DNA of 64,000 nt from assembly GCA_933822405.4 (NCBI GenBank), contig CAKOGP040000225.1:1-64000 (forward strand), read 5' to 3'. The translations under genes and the position numbers were made by a program. Positions within the stretch are counted from its first letter, which is position 1; every line of letters begins with the position of its first letter. This DNA is from Cylindrotheca closterium. Its lineage: Eukaryota; Bacillariophyta; Bacillariophyceae; Bacillariales; Bacillariaceae. Shown piece by piece: positions 1 to 10,350 of the stretch. The notes beneath the pieces are model-generated. The model had not been told where the DNA came from. It saw only the letters and a program-made list of their open reading frames with translations, and ran no database searches.

Positions 1-1051
1 ATAAATCATCTCCACTCAACATCTCTTCAAAGTCCAGTTCACTGTCCATGTCCTCAAACAGAAAATCAGTGTCATCTTCATGGGCGTGTGTTGATCCCAA
101 TGACGTCATCATAGACAAAACTTCACGGCGAGTGGAGAGACGGTGACTCAATGTGCGCTCACATAGAATACTTGAGATAGAGGCAAGGTCGACATTGAAA
201 GGTTGTCCCAAAAGGCCTTCATCAGCATCATCCTCCTCTAGAACGGACTCATCAACAAGGGTCTGTTCTTCCAATCTCATAGTCCACATTGCACACACAG
301 TCATCATGGGATCATCTTCAATATCTGAAATCAAAAGCTTGGAACAGTTCCGAGCATCGGCAACTTCACCATCATAATTGATAAGATGATCTTCAGTCTG
401 CGCATAGGAAGACTTGTGCGGATCAAACTCCTCTGGTGTCATCATGTAGACGTGATTAGGATCAGCATCATTTAACTGTTCAACTGTAGGTTTTCTTGTG
501 ACAAAATAAGAGAAGGTACCATGCAGCTTCATTGGGATGCGTAGATGCTCGTCAAACTTGATTGCATGATCATCAGAAGAGGGATCGGCCAAATGGATCT
601 TTGGCGTATCGTTCACTTGAATTCCTTTTTCTCGCAGAATAAATGGAAGAATCAGGTTGTGGGTCATAGAAGGGACATGTAGTGCATTTCGGACCACAAG
701 TATATATTCCTGCCCAGTGACTTGATCCTCGTAGAGTAGGGCAGCATCAACGATTGGGATACTCTTTGCAGCATATTCAGGATTGTAGGGATTGACAGAA
801 GCAGTCCGCCCAGTGTCACTCAGAACAAAACAATTAGATCCAACAACAATCATATTGGCGTGGGAGTCAAGTTCCGATCTAGAATCCATTGAGTGCTCAA
901 CATTGGTAGCATCAATTCGTAGTGCAGCAGCAATCGTGGCAAAGAATGATGGGGACACTGGAATGGTTGTGTCATCCATCATCTTCCAGGGTGGGTCCGG
1001 CTCCAGAGTCCAATGCATCGCAGAAATAACTTTGGGCTCTGCCGGGACCAG
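1..1051 (-). CDS. Ty1/copia retrotransposon pol (protease start), partial at left edge
   Basis: This frame is open from the gag stop codon to the left edge of the window, with no stop in about 350 codons. It holds the retropepsin-like aspartic protease signature ELDSHA near position 850, the form typical of Ty1/copia elements of diatoms (CoDi type), followed by the usual hydrophobic strand and an LxVPSMTHNL-type segment. Integrase, reverse transcriptase and RNase H would lie to the left, outside the window. The frame is the same as that of gag and is separated from it only by a TGA codon (1052-1054), so it would be made by readthrough of that stop unless the stop is a disabling mutation. The first ATG after the stop is at 1018. 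Confidence 0.85.
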   Translation of the reverse strand, partial: MVPAEPKVISAMHWTLEPDPPWKMMDDTTIPVSPSFFATIAAALRIDATNVEHSMDSRSELDSHANMIVVGSNCFVLSDTGRTASVNPYNPEYAAKSIPIVDAALLYEDQVTGQEYILVVRNALHVPSMTHNLILPFILREKGIQVNDTPKIHLADPSSDDHAIKFDEHLRIPMKLHGTFSYFVTRKPTVEQLNDADPNHVYMMTPEEFDPHKSSYAQTEDHLINYDGEVADARNCSKLLISDIEDDPMMTVCAMWTMRLEEQTLVDESVLEEDDADEGLLGQPFNVDLASISSILCERTLSHRLSTRREVLSMMTSLGSTHAHEDDTDFLFEDMDSELDFEEMLSGDDL

Positions 1052-1054
1052 TCA
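1052..1054 (-). promoter_or_regulatory. In-frame UGA between gag and pol (readthrough candidate)
   Basis: The gag frame stops at TGA followed by C (UGA-CUG), and the codon grid then continues unbroken through the protease to the window edge: the TGA and the methionine at 982 differ by exactly 24 codons. No frameshift is needed. A UGA followed by C is a known leaky context in eukaryotes, so regulated readthrough is possible; a simple nonsense mutation in a dying copy is equally compatible. Confidence 0.5.
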
Positions 1055-2590
1055 ATGTTTCTTCCCAAGAATCTTGGCAAGAACAATAGCATTGACATCA
1101 GCAGATGCAGAAGGAGCAGGCGCATGGCTAGAGGCATTGGCTGTTTTGAGTGCACTGACAAGAGTATCATGGAGACCTTTCTTCTTGTCTTCCTCATCAG
1201 TGTATTGCTTGACACGTTGTTTCAGCTCCTTTTCAAAAGCAGCAGCCGATATTTTTCCTTCTTTCTTTGGAGACGAGTTTCCACCATGAGCTTTAGCCTT
1301 TGCAGCTCTATCTCTTGCGATTGCAGCCTTCCCCTCAGGTGTCAAACGCCAAGCTTTGAGCTCAGCTCTTTGCTCTGCAGGGAGCTTGTCGAACTCCTTT
1401 TTCTTGTAGAAACGAAGATGAACGCCAGTCGTTCCAATTCCAGATCTCAGAGACGCAATCTCAATGGTTTGGTTGGCTGATTCATCAATGGTAACAGTAG
1501 TATCTGAGATTTGTGCGTGACTGCGCTTGTTCTTCTTGGCAACCGGGTCGGCAAGTTGGAGCAATCGTGCACATTCTTCAAAAGAATATCTTGGTCCATT
1601 AGGATCTTCGTTGCCCTCAATGTTGGCAATAGTCGCATGGAGCCCAGGATCAGTTGTGTGGAGCGCTCGAAGGAGGTATCCAATCCTTGTGTGCTCATTT
1701 GGAATCTGGTATTCCACATGTTGAGAGGCAGTAAGGAGAGCCTGGTGGGCATTGCGGTGTCCTCCAATGAATCGTTCCAAAGGAAAAGTGCCGTTTCCCT
1801 TCCACTTTTGAACAGTAATGAAATCGGTGTTCTTTTCAATTTCTTTAGACCACTTCTCTTTACCAAGGTATTGAGCAACAATGGCAAAGAAGGCACCTCT
1901 TCCATCTCTTGTCTGCTCAAATGGGGTCAAAGACGAAGCATAAGTCGTCCCTCGTAGCGCTTCCTCCAGTTTGGCAAATACTCGAGCATTATCCTGGTGA
2001 AACCTAGGGTGAGTGTGGGATGCTCTAGCAGTGAATTCAGCAACAAGCGAGCCATGTTCAATAGAATATGGTCGATCCGGAGCAAGTGGTGGTTCAGCTG
2101 GCACATCAGCGTCTTCTCTCAAGACATATCCAAGAGGAAAACCTCTCACACCATAGCTCTCATGGATGACAGATCTAAAGGCAGCAAGCCATTTCATGAT
2201 GGGCAAAGCTTTGCTGACACATGGTACCTTTGGATCCTCCCGCTCTTGAGCAATTTTCAGTGCTTCACGCTTCTCTTGGTACATGATGAGTGTATTTGTC
2301 CATCTCATGCATGCTGCAGTGAGCGCTCTGCCAGTAGCAAGGTAAAATTGGACAGCAGAGGCAGCAGTCTTGAGGCGTGAAAGAGACAGGGCGCTGAAGA
2401 CACTATTTGGAGGGCCATGTCTTGTGATGTGCTTGTGAATATCATCAAGCATGGCGTCATTGAACTCCTTGAGCGAATCTATTGTTGTGATGCCTTGCTG
2501 ATTCAGATGGGGATCGAAAATTCCTGGTGGGATTGCCATCTGATCATCATGGGTGAAGAAAGCAGTGTTTTGGGCATTTGTAATGACCAT
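1052..2590 (-). CDS. gag: Ty1/copia gag protein
   Basis: A 512-residue protein when started at the ATG at 2590 (MVITNAQ...); the frame continues upstream to 2734, but that part does not look like coding sequence. The C-terminal third has the segment LRFYKKKEFDKLPAEQRAELKAW, known from gag proteins of diatom Copia elements, followed by a Lys/Glu-rich tail. No CCHC zinc knuckle is visible. Gag would form the cytoplasmic virus-like particle in which the element is reverse transcribed. It ends at TGA (1052-1054) and the same frame continues directly into the protease. The matching LTR should lie to the right, in 2700-3500, but cannot be delimited because the 3' LTR is outside the window. Confidence 0.82.
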   Translation of the reverse strand: MVITNAQNTAFFTHDDQMAIPPGIFDPHLNQQGITTIDSLKEFNDAMLDDIHKHITRHGPPNSVFSALSLSRLKTAASAVQFYLATGRALTAACMRWTNTLIMYQEKREALKIAQEREDPKVPCVSKALPIMKWLAAFRSVIHESYGVRGFPLGYVLREDADVPAEPPLAPDRPYSIEHGSLVAEFTARASHTHPRFHQDNARVFAKLEEALRGTTYASSLTPFEQTRDGRGAFFAIVAQYLGKEKWSKEIEKNTDFITVQKWKGNGTFPLERFIGGHRNAHQALLTASQHVEYQIPNEHTRIGYLLRALHTTDPGLHATIANIEGNEDPNGPRYSFEECARLLQLADPVAKKNKRSHAQISDTTVTIDESANQTIEIASLRSGIGTTGVHLRFYKKKEFDKLPAEQRAELKAWRLTPEGKAAIARDRAAKAKAHGGNSSPKKEGKISAAAFEKELKQRVKQYTDEEDKKKGLHDTLVSALKTANASSHAPAPSASADVNAIVLAKILGKKH

Positions 2591-2711
2591 TCTGGGTAGT
2601 CGATAGACAGTGGGTACTGATAAACTGTTTTGATGTTGGGTGATGACAACGGAAAAGACGTAAAACCTTGTTGTCTGAAAATTAATTGAATGTGCGAAAA
2701 CATGCACGTAA

Positions 2712-2846
2712 TCCAACGTAGACCGCAGGCACACTGTTCGATTTCTTTGACTACATTGTGTTACAGACGGACAAAGGCCGAACGGCCTTCGACCGTCAAA
2801 AGTTGTTGTCGATGCGCCCAGGCAATGATGCCCAGTTTATCGCCAA
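2712..2846. repeat. ~134-bp interspersed repeat, copy 1 (Copia-associated)
   Basis: This block matches 38432-38565 with only two or three differences and in the same orientation. It has a palindromic core (AAGGCCGAACGGCCTT) able to form a hairpin. It lies just upstream of gag on the minus strand, so it is probably leader or LTR sequence of this element family. Beyond the block the two copies diverge completely. Confidence 0.75.
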
Positions 2847-3575
2847 CGTTCACCAACGTTCAATTTGGCGTACTAACCGACATTCCGTCTGTCTGCCTGA
2901 CGTTAGAACACGTGGATGAAGTCAGAAGTCCTTCCGCCATGCGTCGAACCTCTGTATTGCGTCCGGTTTCGACCATACTTGTGTAGTCTCTTTGAGGTAG
3001 ATTCCTGAGTGAGCCCCTGTCCATTCAGCAGAGTATAAACGTACCTGCTAGTTCCTTATCGCAGAGGGAGCGTGTAACAAAACCACGTTGATAAGGCTCA
3101 AACTAGGTTTTGGGGCGTTGTCAATTTGGGGTTGAATATAGATTCGTTTGAAAATCGATTTTAAAATATTGTGAGCAGTTTGAAGACTCAAACTTCTTTT
3201 AGTCGTGCTACATTCGTCTGATCTGATCTGAACCAACTCCAACCAATCCCGCTGGATTGTTAGTTATAGAATGTTGGAGATGTAGCGTGATAGCCGTAGC
3301 TTCTACGCTGACAACTTCCTCTGATCTGATCACTTATTTGGAGTTGGATTCGTGTTGAGTTTTCTCACCGAATCCGACTGACTCACTCGATCACTCAGAC
3401 ATTCAGTCGATTCGATCAAATCTCAGACCTCAGAATCCCTGGTACTCGTTCAGACGTGGACGAGAACATTTTTGTCTATACTCGACCATAGGAGAAAGAA
3501 AAGCAATGCTAAGCTAGCCAAACAAAAAAGTAATAAATTATAGAGTACTAGCAATGAATAGCGTTATTCTTATCA
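2847..3575. other. Probable LTR/leader region and intergenic DNA, no gene seen
   Basis: No coding frame with recognisable content. The first part probably belongs to the upstream (5') LTR of the minus-strand Copia element. The stretch around 3297-3450 is rich in short repeats of TCTGATC and CGATTC and carries no identifiable gene. Confidence 0.4.
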
Positions 3576-4430
3576 TTACATGACAGCTTCTTCCTCCTTG
3601 ATATTAACTCGCTGAACAAATTTAGGAGGATTGGTACCTGGTAGAGTAGTATTGGTATATAGATACCACTTGTCCAGAAGACTCCCAGTCTTGTTGGTGT
3701 ACTTGGCCGCTGCATTGCCCAATCCTGGAATGGGCCATCCAAAGGCAATGATTCTTACATTCAATTTCTTTGATCGAAGTGCTTGAGAAAGTGTGGGAAC
3801 AAGCTTGTCGGTCGTTTCCGGCAATAGAAACATGGTAATGATGGAAAATGGTTCCAAGTCCACCTCAAATAGATTTGCAATATGAAAGGATGCCGTTCTG
3901 GACACTTCTCTTTCTTCTTTGGAAGTATTCCTCATGTCCAAGTGACTAACATTAGTTTCAGTATCCAGTATTCCTTCCCTTTCACTTTTGGCAATGGCAA
4001 TCAAGGACTCGTCCAAATCGTATCCCACGGCTCGGGCAGCACCCATGGCCCATGCCAGGTGACAAATTCGACCATCCCCACATCCCAAATCGACCATGGT
4101 ATCGTTGCCTGCAATGTCAGCAGCCTCCAATGCTTCTTTCACGGCGGACCGATGAATGCCCAAAAAGGGGGCCACATAGCCATTGGCCCAATCGAATCCA
4201 AAGGTGCGACTACTCTTCTTGCGTTGTTGTTGCTGTTGTTGTGGATCATAGACCATCATTCCTTCCAAACTGCCACAGGAACCGGGGCATGTCTCATTAA
4301 TGACAGGAGCTTCATCACAGAGTGGACATTTGAATAATAATGATTGGTGGTCATTCTTCGTGTTCTTATCGGTACTAGTAGTATCATCGTCGTCCACAGT
4401 AGTCGTCGCATCAATGGGTTTCTCATTCAT
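3576..4430 (-). CDS. Class I SAM-dependent methyltransferase, FAM173/ATPSCKMT-like
   Basis: 284 residues in one exon. The glycine-rich SAM-binding motif VDLGCGDGRI lies near residue 113 and the acidic motif II (GYDLDE) near 137. Further on are IITMFLLPE and RIIAFGWPIPG, arranged as in the FAM173 family of lysine methyltransferases, whose known members modify ATP synthase c subunit or the adenine nucleotide translocase in mitochondria. The N-terminus has an Asp/Thr-rich stretch, a CPLC...CPGSC cluster that could bind zinc, and a six-residue Gln run; none of these belongs to the canonical family. No clear mitochondrial presequence is visible. The methyltransferase fold is certain; the substrate is inferred only from family resemblance. 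Confidence 0.8.
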   Translation of the reverse strand: MNEKPIDATTTVDDDDTTSTDKNTKNDHQSLLFKCPLCDEAPVINETCPGSCGSLEGMMVYDPQQQQQQRKKSSRTFGFDWANGYVAPFLGIHRSAVKEALEAADIAGNDTMVDLGCGDGRICHLAWAMGAARAVGYDLDESLIAIAKSEREGILDTETNVSHLDMRNTSKEEREVSRTASFHIANLFEVDLEPFSIITMFLLPETTDKLVPTLSQALRSKKLNVRIIAFGWPIPGLGNAAAKYTNKTGSLLDKWYLYTNTTLPGTNPPKFVQRVNIKEEEAVM

Positions 4431-4644
4431 ACTATTCCTACAGCAATCAAGTGACTACGATGATGCACATTTCGGAATACTCAAGTTCCTAAGAGATGCA
4501 GTGGAACGAGCAGGAAATGGAATATCGGTTGTGGTTGTTGTTGCAAGGAAAATATATGGTTCAACTTTTTCTAGTATTTTATTATTGGTGATGTGGCATG
4601 TCTTTTTTGGTCGCGTTTCAGACTTCTCTTACGGCGGACTGTCG

Positions 4645-4908
4645 TATTATTGGTCCTAACGGTGCAGAGGATGCGGACCTGCAATCGTCCATTGTGACAA
4701 TGCTGGCGTTGTGGCCAATACAACTAACCCAACATCTACTCTTACCAAGAAGCACAATTCGATCAACTACCATGCTTGTCGCGAGGCTGTTGCTGCTGGA
4801 ATCATGCTGGTATCGAAGGAAAACACTGAGGACAATCATGCAGATTTGTTTACAAAGGTTCACAATGCTGTGAAGAAGCGTCAGATGTTTACAAGGATTA
4901 TTTATTGA
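4645..4908 (+). pseudogene. Copia RNase H C-terminal relic
   Basis: Reading toward the stop at 4906-4908, the frame gives HCDNAGVVANTTNPTSTLTK, then a REAVAAGIM segment and HADLFTKV, the familiar end of Ty1/copia RNase H (the dispensable tail after the catalytic domain). There is no reverse transcriptase upstream: the preceding sequence is the promoter side of the methyltransferase at 3576-4430. It is on the opposite strand to the gag-pol at the left edge, so it comes from another, mostly lost insertion. A 3' LTR may follow it but cannot be delimited. Confidence 0.8.
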
Positions 4909-5551
4909 CGGTTAGATCCGAGTCCTTACAGGGACTTCCCACGCCGTATTCACGGTGGACAAAGATGGGTCGATCTGCGCATGTTCCACTTTCGTTGTTG
5001 GAGCTATCGCATTTAGTATAGTTAATAGTGGTGTGATACGATTCATAGATGTATCGTCTCACGGGGACCGTTTAACCATGCGGACATATCGATTTCCATC
5101 ATTATTCACACATCATTCATAATTTCTGTTATCGTTTTCAGACATCTTTACTATCGTTATATCTATTGACGACAATACTCTAGGTGAGCTCCTAAATAGC
5201 ATTTATACCAGTGCCCCCTCCCCCCGCGCATGGCAAAAAGCCTGATTGCGATTCATTCGAGGCTATGGTGATGCTCTTAATGACATAACTGCAAAAGATG
5301 GTTATTATATGGTCAGGAATGATGCATAGCCACTGTACTTGTCACCCCTACCGCAAAAGATCACCGTGTGACTAGATATATTGAATTCAAACAACGGAAA
5401 TAGAGATGATACATTGGTGCTTAAAGAGCAATTATGGGAACTCACGCGGAAATGAGTCTTGACATCTCGCTCTCTTGCAGCCTTATACATCGGTTCTGCA
5501 GCTCTGGGAATATGACAAGTCTGCGATTCACACAGTAGGAAAGGCGGGGAT
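4909..5551. other. Intergenic, no gene seen
   Basis: Sequence between the Copia relic and the 3' end of the Cys-rich gene. It includes a C-rich run at 5212-5226. An open frame at 5305-5802 on the minus strand overlaps the terminal exon of the neighbouring gene in another frame and has no features of its own. Part of this stretch may be remnant LTR. Confidence 0.4.
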
Positions 5552-8523
5552 CTAGTTTCCTTGACATCCGTAATGACCAGGATCCCAAAATCCATCCTTT
5601 TCCCATTTGCAGGAATTACTGTGGCACCTGGCGTTCTCACCATAACACCAATACCCATCATTGCCTTTCGATCTGCATTTGTTTCCGTCGCACCACTGCC
5701 AAGACTTGCAGTGGCTATTACTACCGTCGCACTCTGCGCAAAGGTTACCAACACAATGTCCACTGGCACAAACATTATCATCCCAATTACACATCTCCCC
5801 AATATTTTTTGACTCTCTGCATTGCAAAGGAGTACCTCGGCAGGCCTACAATGTTAATGATCAAAGGGAAGAACAATGGTGAATTGTTGAAAAAAATTCG
5901 TGGCCATTCTATCACTGAACAATCAATGTCCTTACCTCACCAGATGGACAATCGGAATGCTTTGCGCACTCGCGGCAAATGTTACTAACACAATGCCCAC
6001 TGGCACAGTTGTTATCATCCCAGTTACACATAGAGCCGTTATCATGTAGCTCTCTGCATTGCAAAGGAGTACCTCGGCAGCTCTATGATAAAAGCAAAAA
6101 TGAAGTGAAATGGTGAATTGTTGGAAAAAATTCATGGACGTTCTATCACTGAACAATCAATGTCCTTACCTCACCAGATGGACAATCGGAATGCTTTGCG
6201 CACTCGCGGCAAATGTTACTAACACAATGCCCACTGGCACAGTTGTTATCATCCCAGTTACACATGGAGCCGTTATCATGTAGCTCTCTGCATTGCAAAG
6301 GAGTACCTCGGCAGGCCTACAATGTTAATGATCAAAGGGAAGGACAATGGTGAATTGTTGGAAAAAATTCATGGACGTTCTATCACTGAACAATCAATGC
6401 CCTTACCTCACCAGATGGACAATCGGAATGCTTTGCGCACTCGCGGCAAATGTTACCAACACAATGATCGCTTTTGCATCGAATGTCTTCCCAGTTGCAC
6501 ATTTGACCATTGTCAAGCTTTCCTGTACAGATTCCTCCATTGCAAAAGTTCTGACAGTCGTAATCACTGAAGCAGCCAACCGTTCCGTCTGGCAACTTTG
6601 CCTGACATTTGAACAGATGGCAGATCTGATCTCCACCACAGTCGTCGTTATTGAGGCACTTGGGGGTGAAGCACATTGGTCCTAAGCCTGCATCAACACA
6701 CGTCTCGATTTCTTGGTCGGCATTGAGCTCAAACCAAATAGAGAGATCAAAAGCATGCCCGTCGGCTGGCCACTTGGGGAATAGCTGTTTGAAAGCAATG
6801 TCCATGAATTCAGGAGCGTCAAGTTCACCACTAATGGCAAACCGAAGCCCGAATTCTTGATTGATATTTACAAAAGATTGAACTTGGAGGCTGAGACCCG
6901 CACTAGCTTGTTCAAAATACTTGCAGAGGAACTTGGTGGCAGGAGAAACTTCACAAATGTTCATCAAATCAGTGTTGACGGATGCAGCGAATTCAAGCTG
7001 GGTATTCTGCTCGTCAACAAGGAGGTGGATGTCAATTGCAGCGTTTAGGACCTTGGAGAAATTGAAGGTGAGAACTAATGGGAATTTGCCAATGACAATC
7101 TTCGGAAAAATTAGGCCAGATATGACCATTTCAAAGTCATCCTGGTAGAAACAGTCAAGACGGTTAGAATTATATAATAGTGATAATCTTCATTCTCATG
7201 TTACCTACCATGTGTTCGAAAGCTGTAAGATGAGTGTTATCATTGGCAGGATCAACATCAACAAAGATTCTCGCTCTCCCATTCACGGAAAATTCAAAAA
7301 TCTGGCGAAGAATAAAAACAAAACATGAAGCGAACAGGTAGTTAGGAGACAGGCAAGCATAAACTCTGAAATAGTAAAGCATGGAAACTGACCGAATCTT
7401 CTTCACCAAACTTGAGACTGAGAGTTCCTTTGAGGGCAAAATGTCCATCCACCTTCGACACAGCATCCATGGAGCCCCCATCCCACATTTCATTGTGGGT
7501 CTCAATAGTGAAGTCCTTGTTGATCGAAATTCCTGTTGACAATATAAGGTACAGGTCAGAGTTGTGAGCAGAAAATTCAAAAGAAGATAGATCTTATGCT
7601 CACCAATTGTGTTCAACGTGAAGCCAAGCTTAAGAAGAGGATTTGTGAGCGGAATGTCTACTTTGACAAATCCTGATTGGAAGAACGTACAGAATGGTGA
7701 GATAATGATGGCTAGTTCTAGATCACATGGCGGAAATCTTACCTGCCGATACAGCATAGATTTGTTCACAGGGATTGAAAGCTAAACAAAGGCCTTTTGT
7801 TCCTGCTGGAATGCCAGCAACAAGCACATCGACACTTTCATCGATGTAGTCAATATGTTTGCAAACCATATTAGTAGAACTGTTGGGCACTTCGTCACCT
7901 GGTTTGATCACAGGAAGAATTGCATCATCCTTCAACTTGTCATTAAGGAAATCAATGATGTTGATATCCTCTCCCCCTATACCATTTGGCATAGGGATCA
8001 CAAGGAGTTCCTTCTCGTCGCTATTTGTTACCTGTGGGATTTCAACGTCAGTAAATTCTGCAATTGCTTCAATGAAGGGACAAGATCCGTCCGGGTTGGC
8101 CTCTCGTGCAACTGGAGCATCTTCGTATCTTGGTTCGGGATAAACCTCAGATCTTGGCTCAGGACGATCCTCGTATCTAGGATCAGGATCCTCGTATCTA
8201 GGGTCAGGATCCTCGTACCCACGATCCTCGTATCTAGGATCAGGACCATCTTCATACCTAGGATCGGGACCCTCTTCATACCCACGATCCTTGTAATCAG
8301 GATCAGGATAATCCTCATACCTCCCGGCAGAATGGTTCTTTTCCCTCACATGAGGGGAACCATCTCCTTCACCCTGGGTTTGGTGCGATGGGAAACGATG
8401 GGCAACCTCGCGTTCCTCGACATGGGTACGCAGGTGCTGGTGAGCTCTCTCCGATGCATCAGCATGGAGGAAACTAAGACTTGCAAGAGCAAGGTAGGCA
8501 ACAGTTGAGGCAGCAAACTTCAT
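5552..8523 (-). CDS. Secreted Cys-rich repeat protein with acidic DPRYED-repeat N-terminus (8 exons)
   Basis: Inferred exons: 8523-7743, 7672-7604, 7532-7393, 7301-7209, 7141-6407, 6316-6170, 6082-5936, 5845-5552; all phases agree and give about 801 residues. The start at 8523 is chosen because it opens a signal peptide (MKFAAS...LHADA). Residues ~60-130 are acidic repeats of the type DPRYED. The middle (~150-420) is an unrecognised, probably beta-rich domain with two Cys. The C-terminal part carries Cys-rich modules of about 49 residues (CNWDDNNCASGHC...CRECAKHSDCPSGE). Two successive exons (6316-6170 and 6082-5936) are almost identical and their introns are too. The protein is probably extracellular or in the cell wall. 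The Cys spacing recalls EGF/dickkopf-like knots, but no named family is certain. Confidence 0.72.
5824..6407 (-). repeat. Tandem exon-intron duplication, ~235-bp units
   Basis: The junction sequence GCAAAGGAGTACCTCGG recurs at 5824, 6061 and 6295 (spacing 237 and 234 bp). Each unit holds one 147-bp, phase-0 exon of 49 codons and one 87-90-bp intron, and the introns are as well conserved as the exons. That indicates recent unequal exchange. Confidence 0.88.
8105..8330 (-). repeat. Coding minisatellite (DPRYED repeats)
   Basis: In-frame degenerate repeats of 15-27 bp, core CCTCGTATCTAGGATCAGGA on the plus strand, encode runs of D-P-(R/D)-Y-(E/K)-D with inserts such as RGYE. They give an acidic, tyrosine-rich low-complexity stretch in the secreted Cys-rich protein. 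Confidence 0.8.
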
Positions 8524-9858
8524 TACAATCCTGTAAGCAAACGAACAAACAAGATAAAAAAGAGATCTTGGAAAGAAGATCTTCCCGAAAGATTTCGGGT
8601 TTTTTGCGCTCTGTACCACGTCGTACTTTTAGTACTGCAAATTCAGCAACATTGTTTTGATGTCAGGCATGTCGTAGATGTCACATGATGAGTCAGAGGT
8701 AGACAGAAGCAGATGTTCAGCTTGTTCTCTATCATGCACGGCCAATAAGTAATGTATATATATTCGTGACGAACGAGTTCGACATGCGAACACGTTCACG
8801 ATCCGTTTGCAATTATCCACATCACAATTTAAAGGAATCCGACAACAACAACGTAATACGATAGTGACTGTTACCATCTTTACCTTACACACGTGTTCAA
8901 TTCAACAAAGGTGCTTTCATTTTGTTTTCGGTCATCTCGTTTCCGAAAGATTGGATTTTTGACACCGGACTCACTAGCTATGGGTACATACCTACTACCA
9001 CGGAAACTACCAGGATCCAAGATTCGATGCCTGGCTGGCTTCTGGTCATTCTCCAACAATCTACATCAACAAAAGATACAGTACAGTACTGATGGTTCTG
9101 GCATTTTGCCGGAGGAGAGACGTCTGCTCAAGAGGTCAAGGAGAAATAATACTACGCAGGTAGGTACCAACCAATACTGACGTGGAATGAATCCGAGCAA
9201 TGCCAAATGTCAGCTGGTGGTAAGAATGAAATCTCATCTTCTCGATGATTCAAGATGATACAGAAGAAAGAGATGGAAGCAAAGGATAGCTATCAAATTG
9301 CCTTTCCATGGACATTTTGACATGACATGGACCGTGATTTTGTTTTTGTACTCTATTGATACATAATACCGTTGTAAGTTAAATCGGTAAGTGGATAAAC
9401 AAATCTTGCGAGTGTATGGCGTCTTGTTCTTGTTCCACAATTCAAATTCTAAACCTCTTCTCACATGGCTAATCACAGGCCCAAGGCACTCTGAGTCGAT
9501 GTGGTGACTAGCATTCATCGCTTTAAAATCACACTTGCAGCCTTTGCCCTGGAGTTGCAAAAGAGTATGGTCTCTGCATCAACTAGGCCACTGAAGTCGT
9601 CCCCAGACATTTTTGCATCCGGGATGGACATTGTCCAGTATAACAGGAAGATGATCGTCGCATTTCCTTGGAATTGTGAATGGATGGGGGACTCAGCTGA
9701 AAATTTGCCATGCACCTTCTGCCCAACTGGATTGTGATTCCAACGGATGGCTCAATGGCTTCAATGTTGTTTCGGCTATACAAAATAAAATTGATTCATC
9801 TTTTGCTCCTTTCCATTAGACTGCCATTTGCGGATCGAATGTTGTAATAATTTTTTGA
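8524..9858. other. Gene-poor interval, no supported gene
   Basis: Upstream flank of the Cys-rich gene. Several short open frames occur on both strands (for example 9515-9715 minus), but none has a domain, a signal peptide or a good splice partner. I see no repeats longer than a few bases. Confidence 0.35.
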
Positions 9859-9891
9859 ATGCATTCAAGAGTGCCTTGTAATATTGTGCTT

Positions 9892-10350
9892 TCATGTAGA
9901 GTTTGTATGGAGCAGTCTTTTTCGTGTCAGCTTTTGAAATTTCAGTTTGGTAGACTTGCTGGCTTTGTCAATGGTTTGAAAAGAAGGATAGTTGTTGTTC
10001 ATGTATTCGATGCTCAAATTGTCAAGTGCGGGCTCTTTAGTTCCCAAGGTGGCATTCCAAATGACAAAAGTCATAGTGTCACCCAAATAGAAAGTGTGCG
10101 GAAGAGGTTCAACCATACCAAAGTCTCGCAAGACTTCCGGAGTTCCCCAATAGGCTTGGCTTGAGGCGCAGTCGTCATCGCATTCATTATCATTGGAAGA
10201 GTTGTGATACACTACAAAAAGAAGAGTTCTTCTCCTACCGTTATCGGGCAACTTCAAATCCTTCTGGCCCGTAGATGGAATTTCGGTTTGTAAATATTGG
10301 CATTGTTGTTGAGATGATTGAGAACGTCGTGAACTGGTACAAACAAGCAT
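9892..10350 (-). CDS. Uncertain small ORF, unrecognised
   Basis: 152 codons without stop. The frame contains a Cys-containing acidic segment (NDNECDDDCASSQ) and a region with FYLGDTMTFVIWNATLGTKE and a Lys-rich end. Composition is plausible for a degenerated extracellular domain. No family is recognised, no signal peptide is seen and flanking exons could not be built. It may be a gene remnant or chance. Confidence 0.2.
   Translation of the reverse strand: MLVCTSSRRSQSSQQQCQYLQTEIPSTGQKDLKLPDNGRRRTLLFVVYHNSSNDNECDDDCASSQAYWGTPEVLRDFGMVEPLPHTFYLGDTMTFVIWNATLGTKEPALDNLSIEYMNNNYPSFQTIDKASKSTKLKFQKLTRKRLLHTNST

Noticed and set aside
5305..5802. 165-codon minus frame overlapping the Cys-rich gene's last exon
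   Set aside because: It is the out-of-frame reading of the exon; the exon frame has regularly spaced Cys and Trp.
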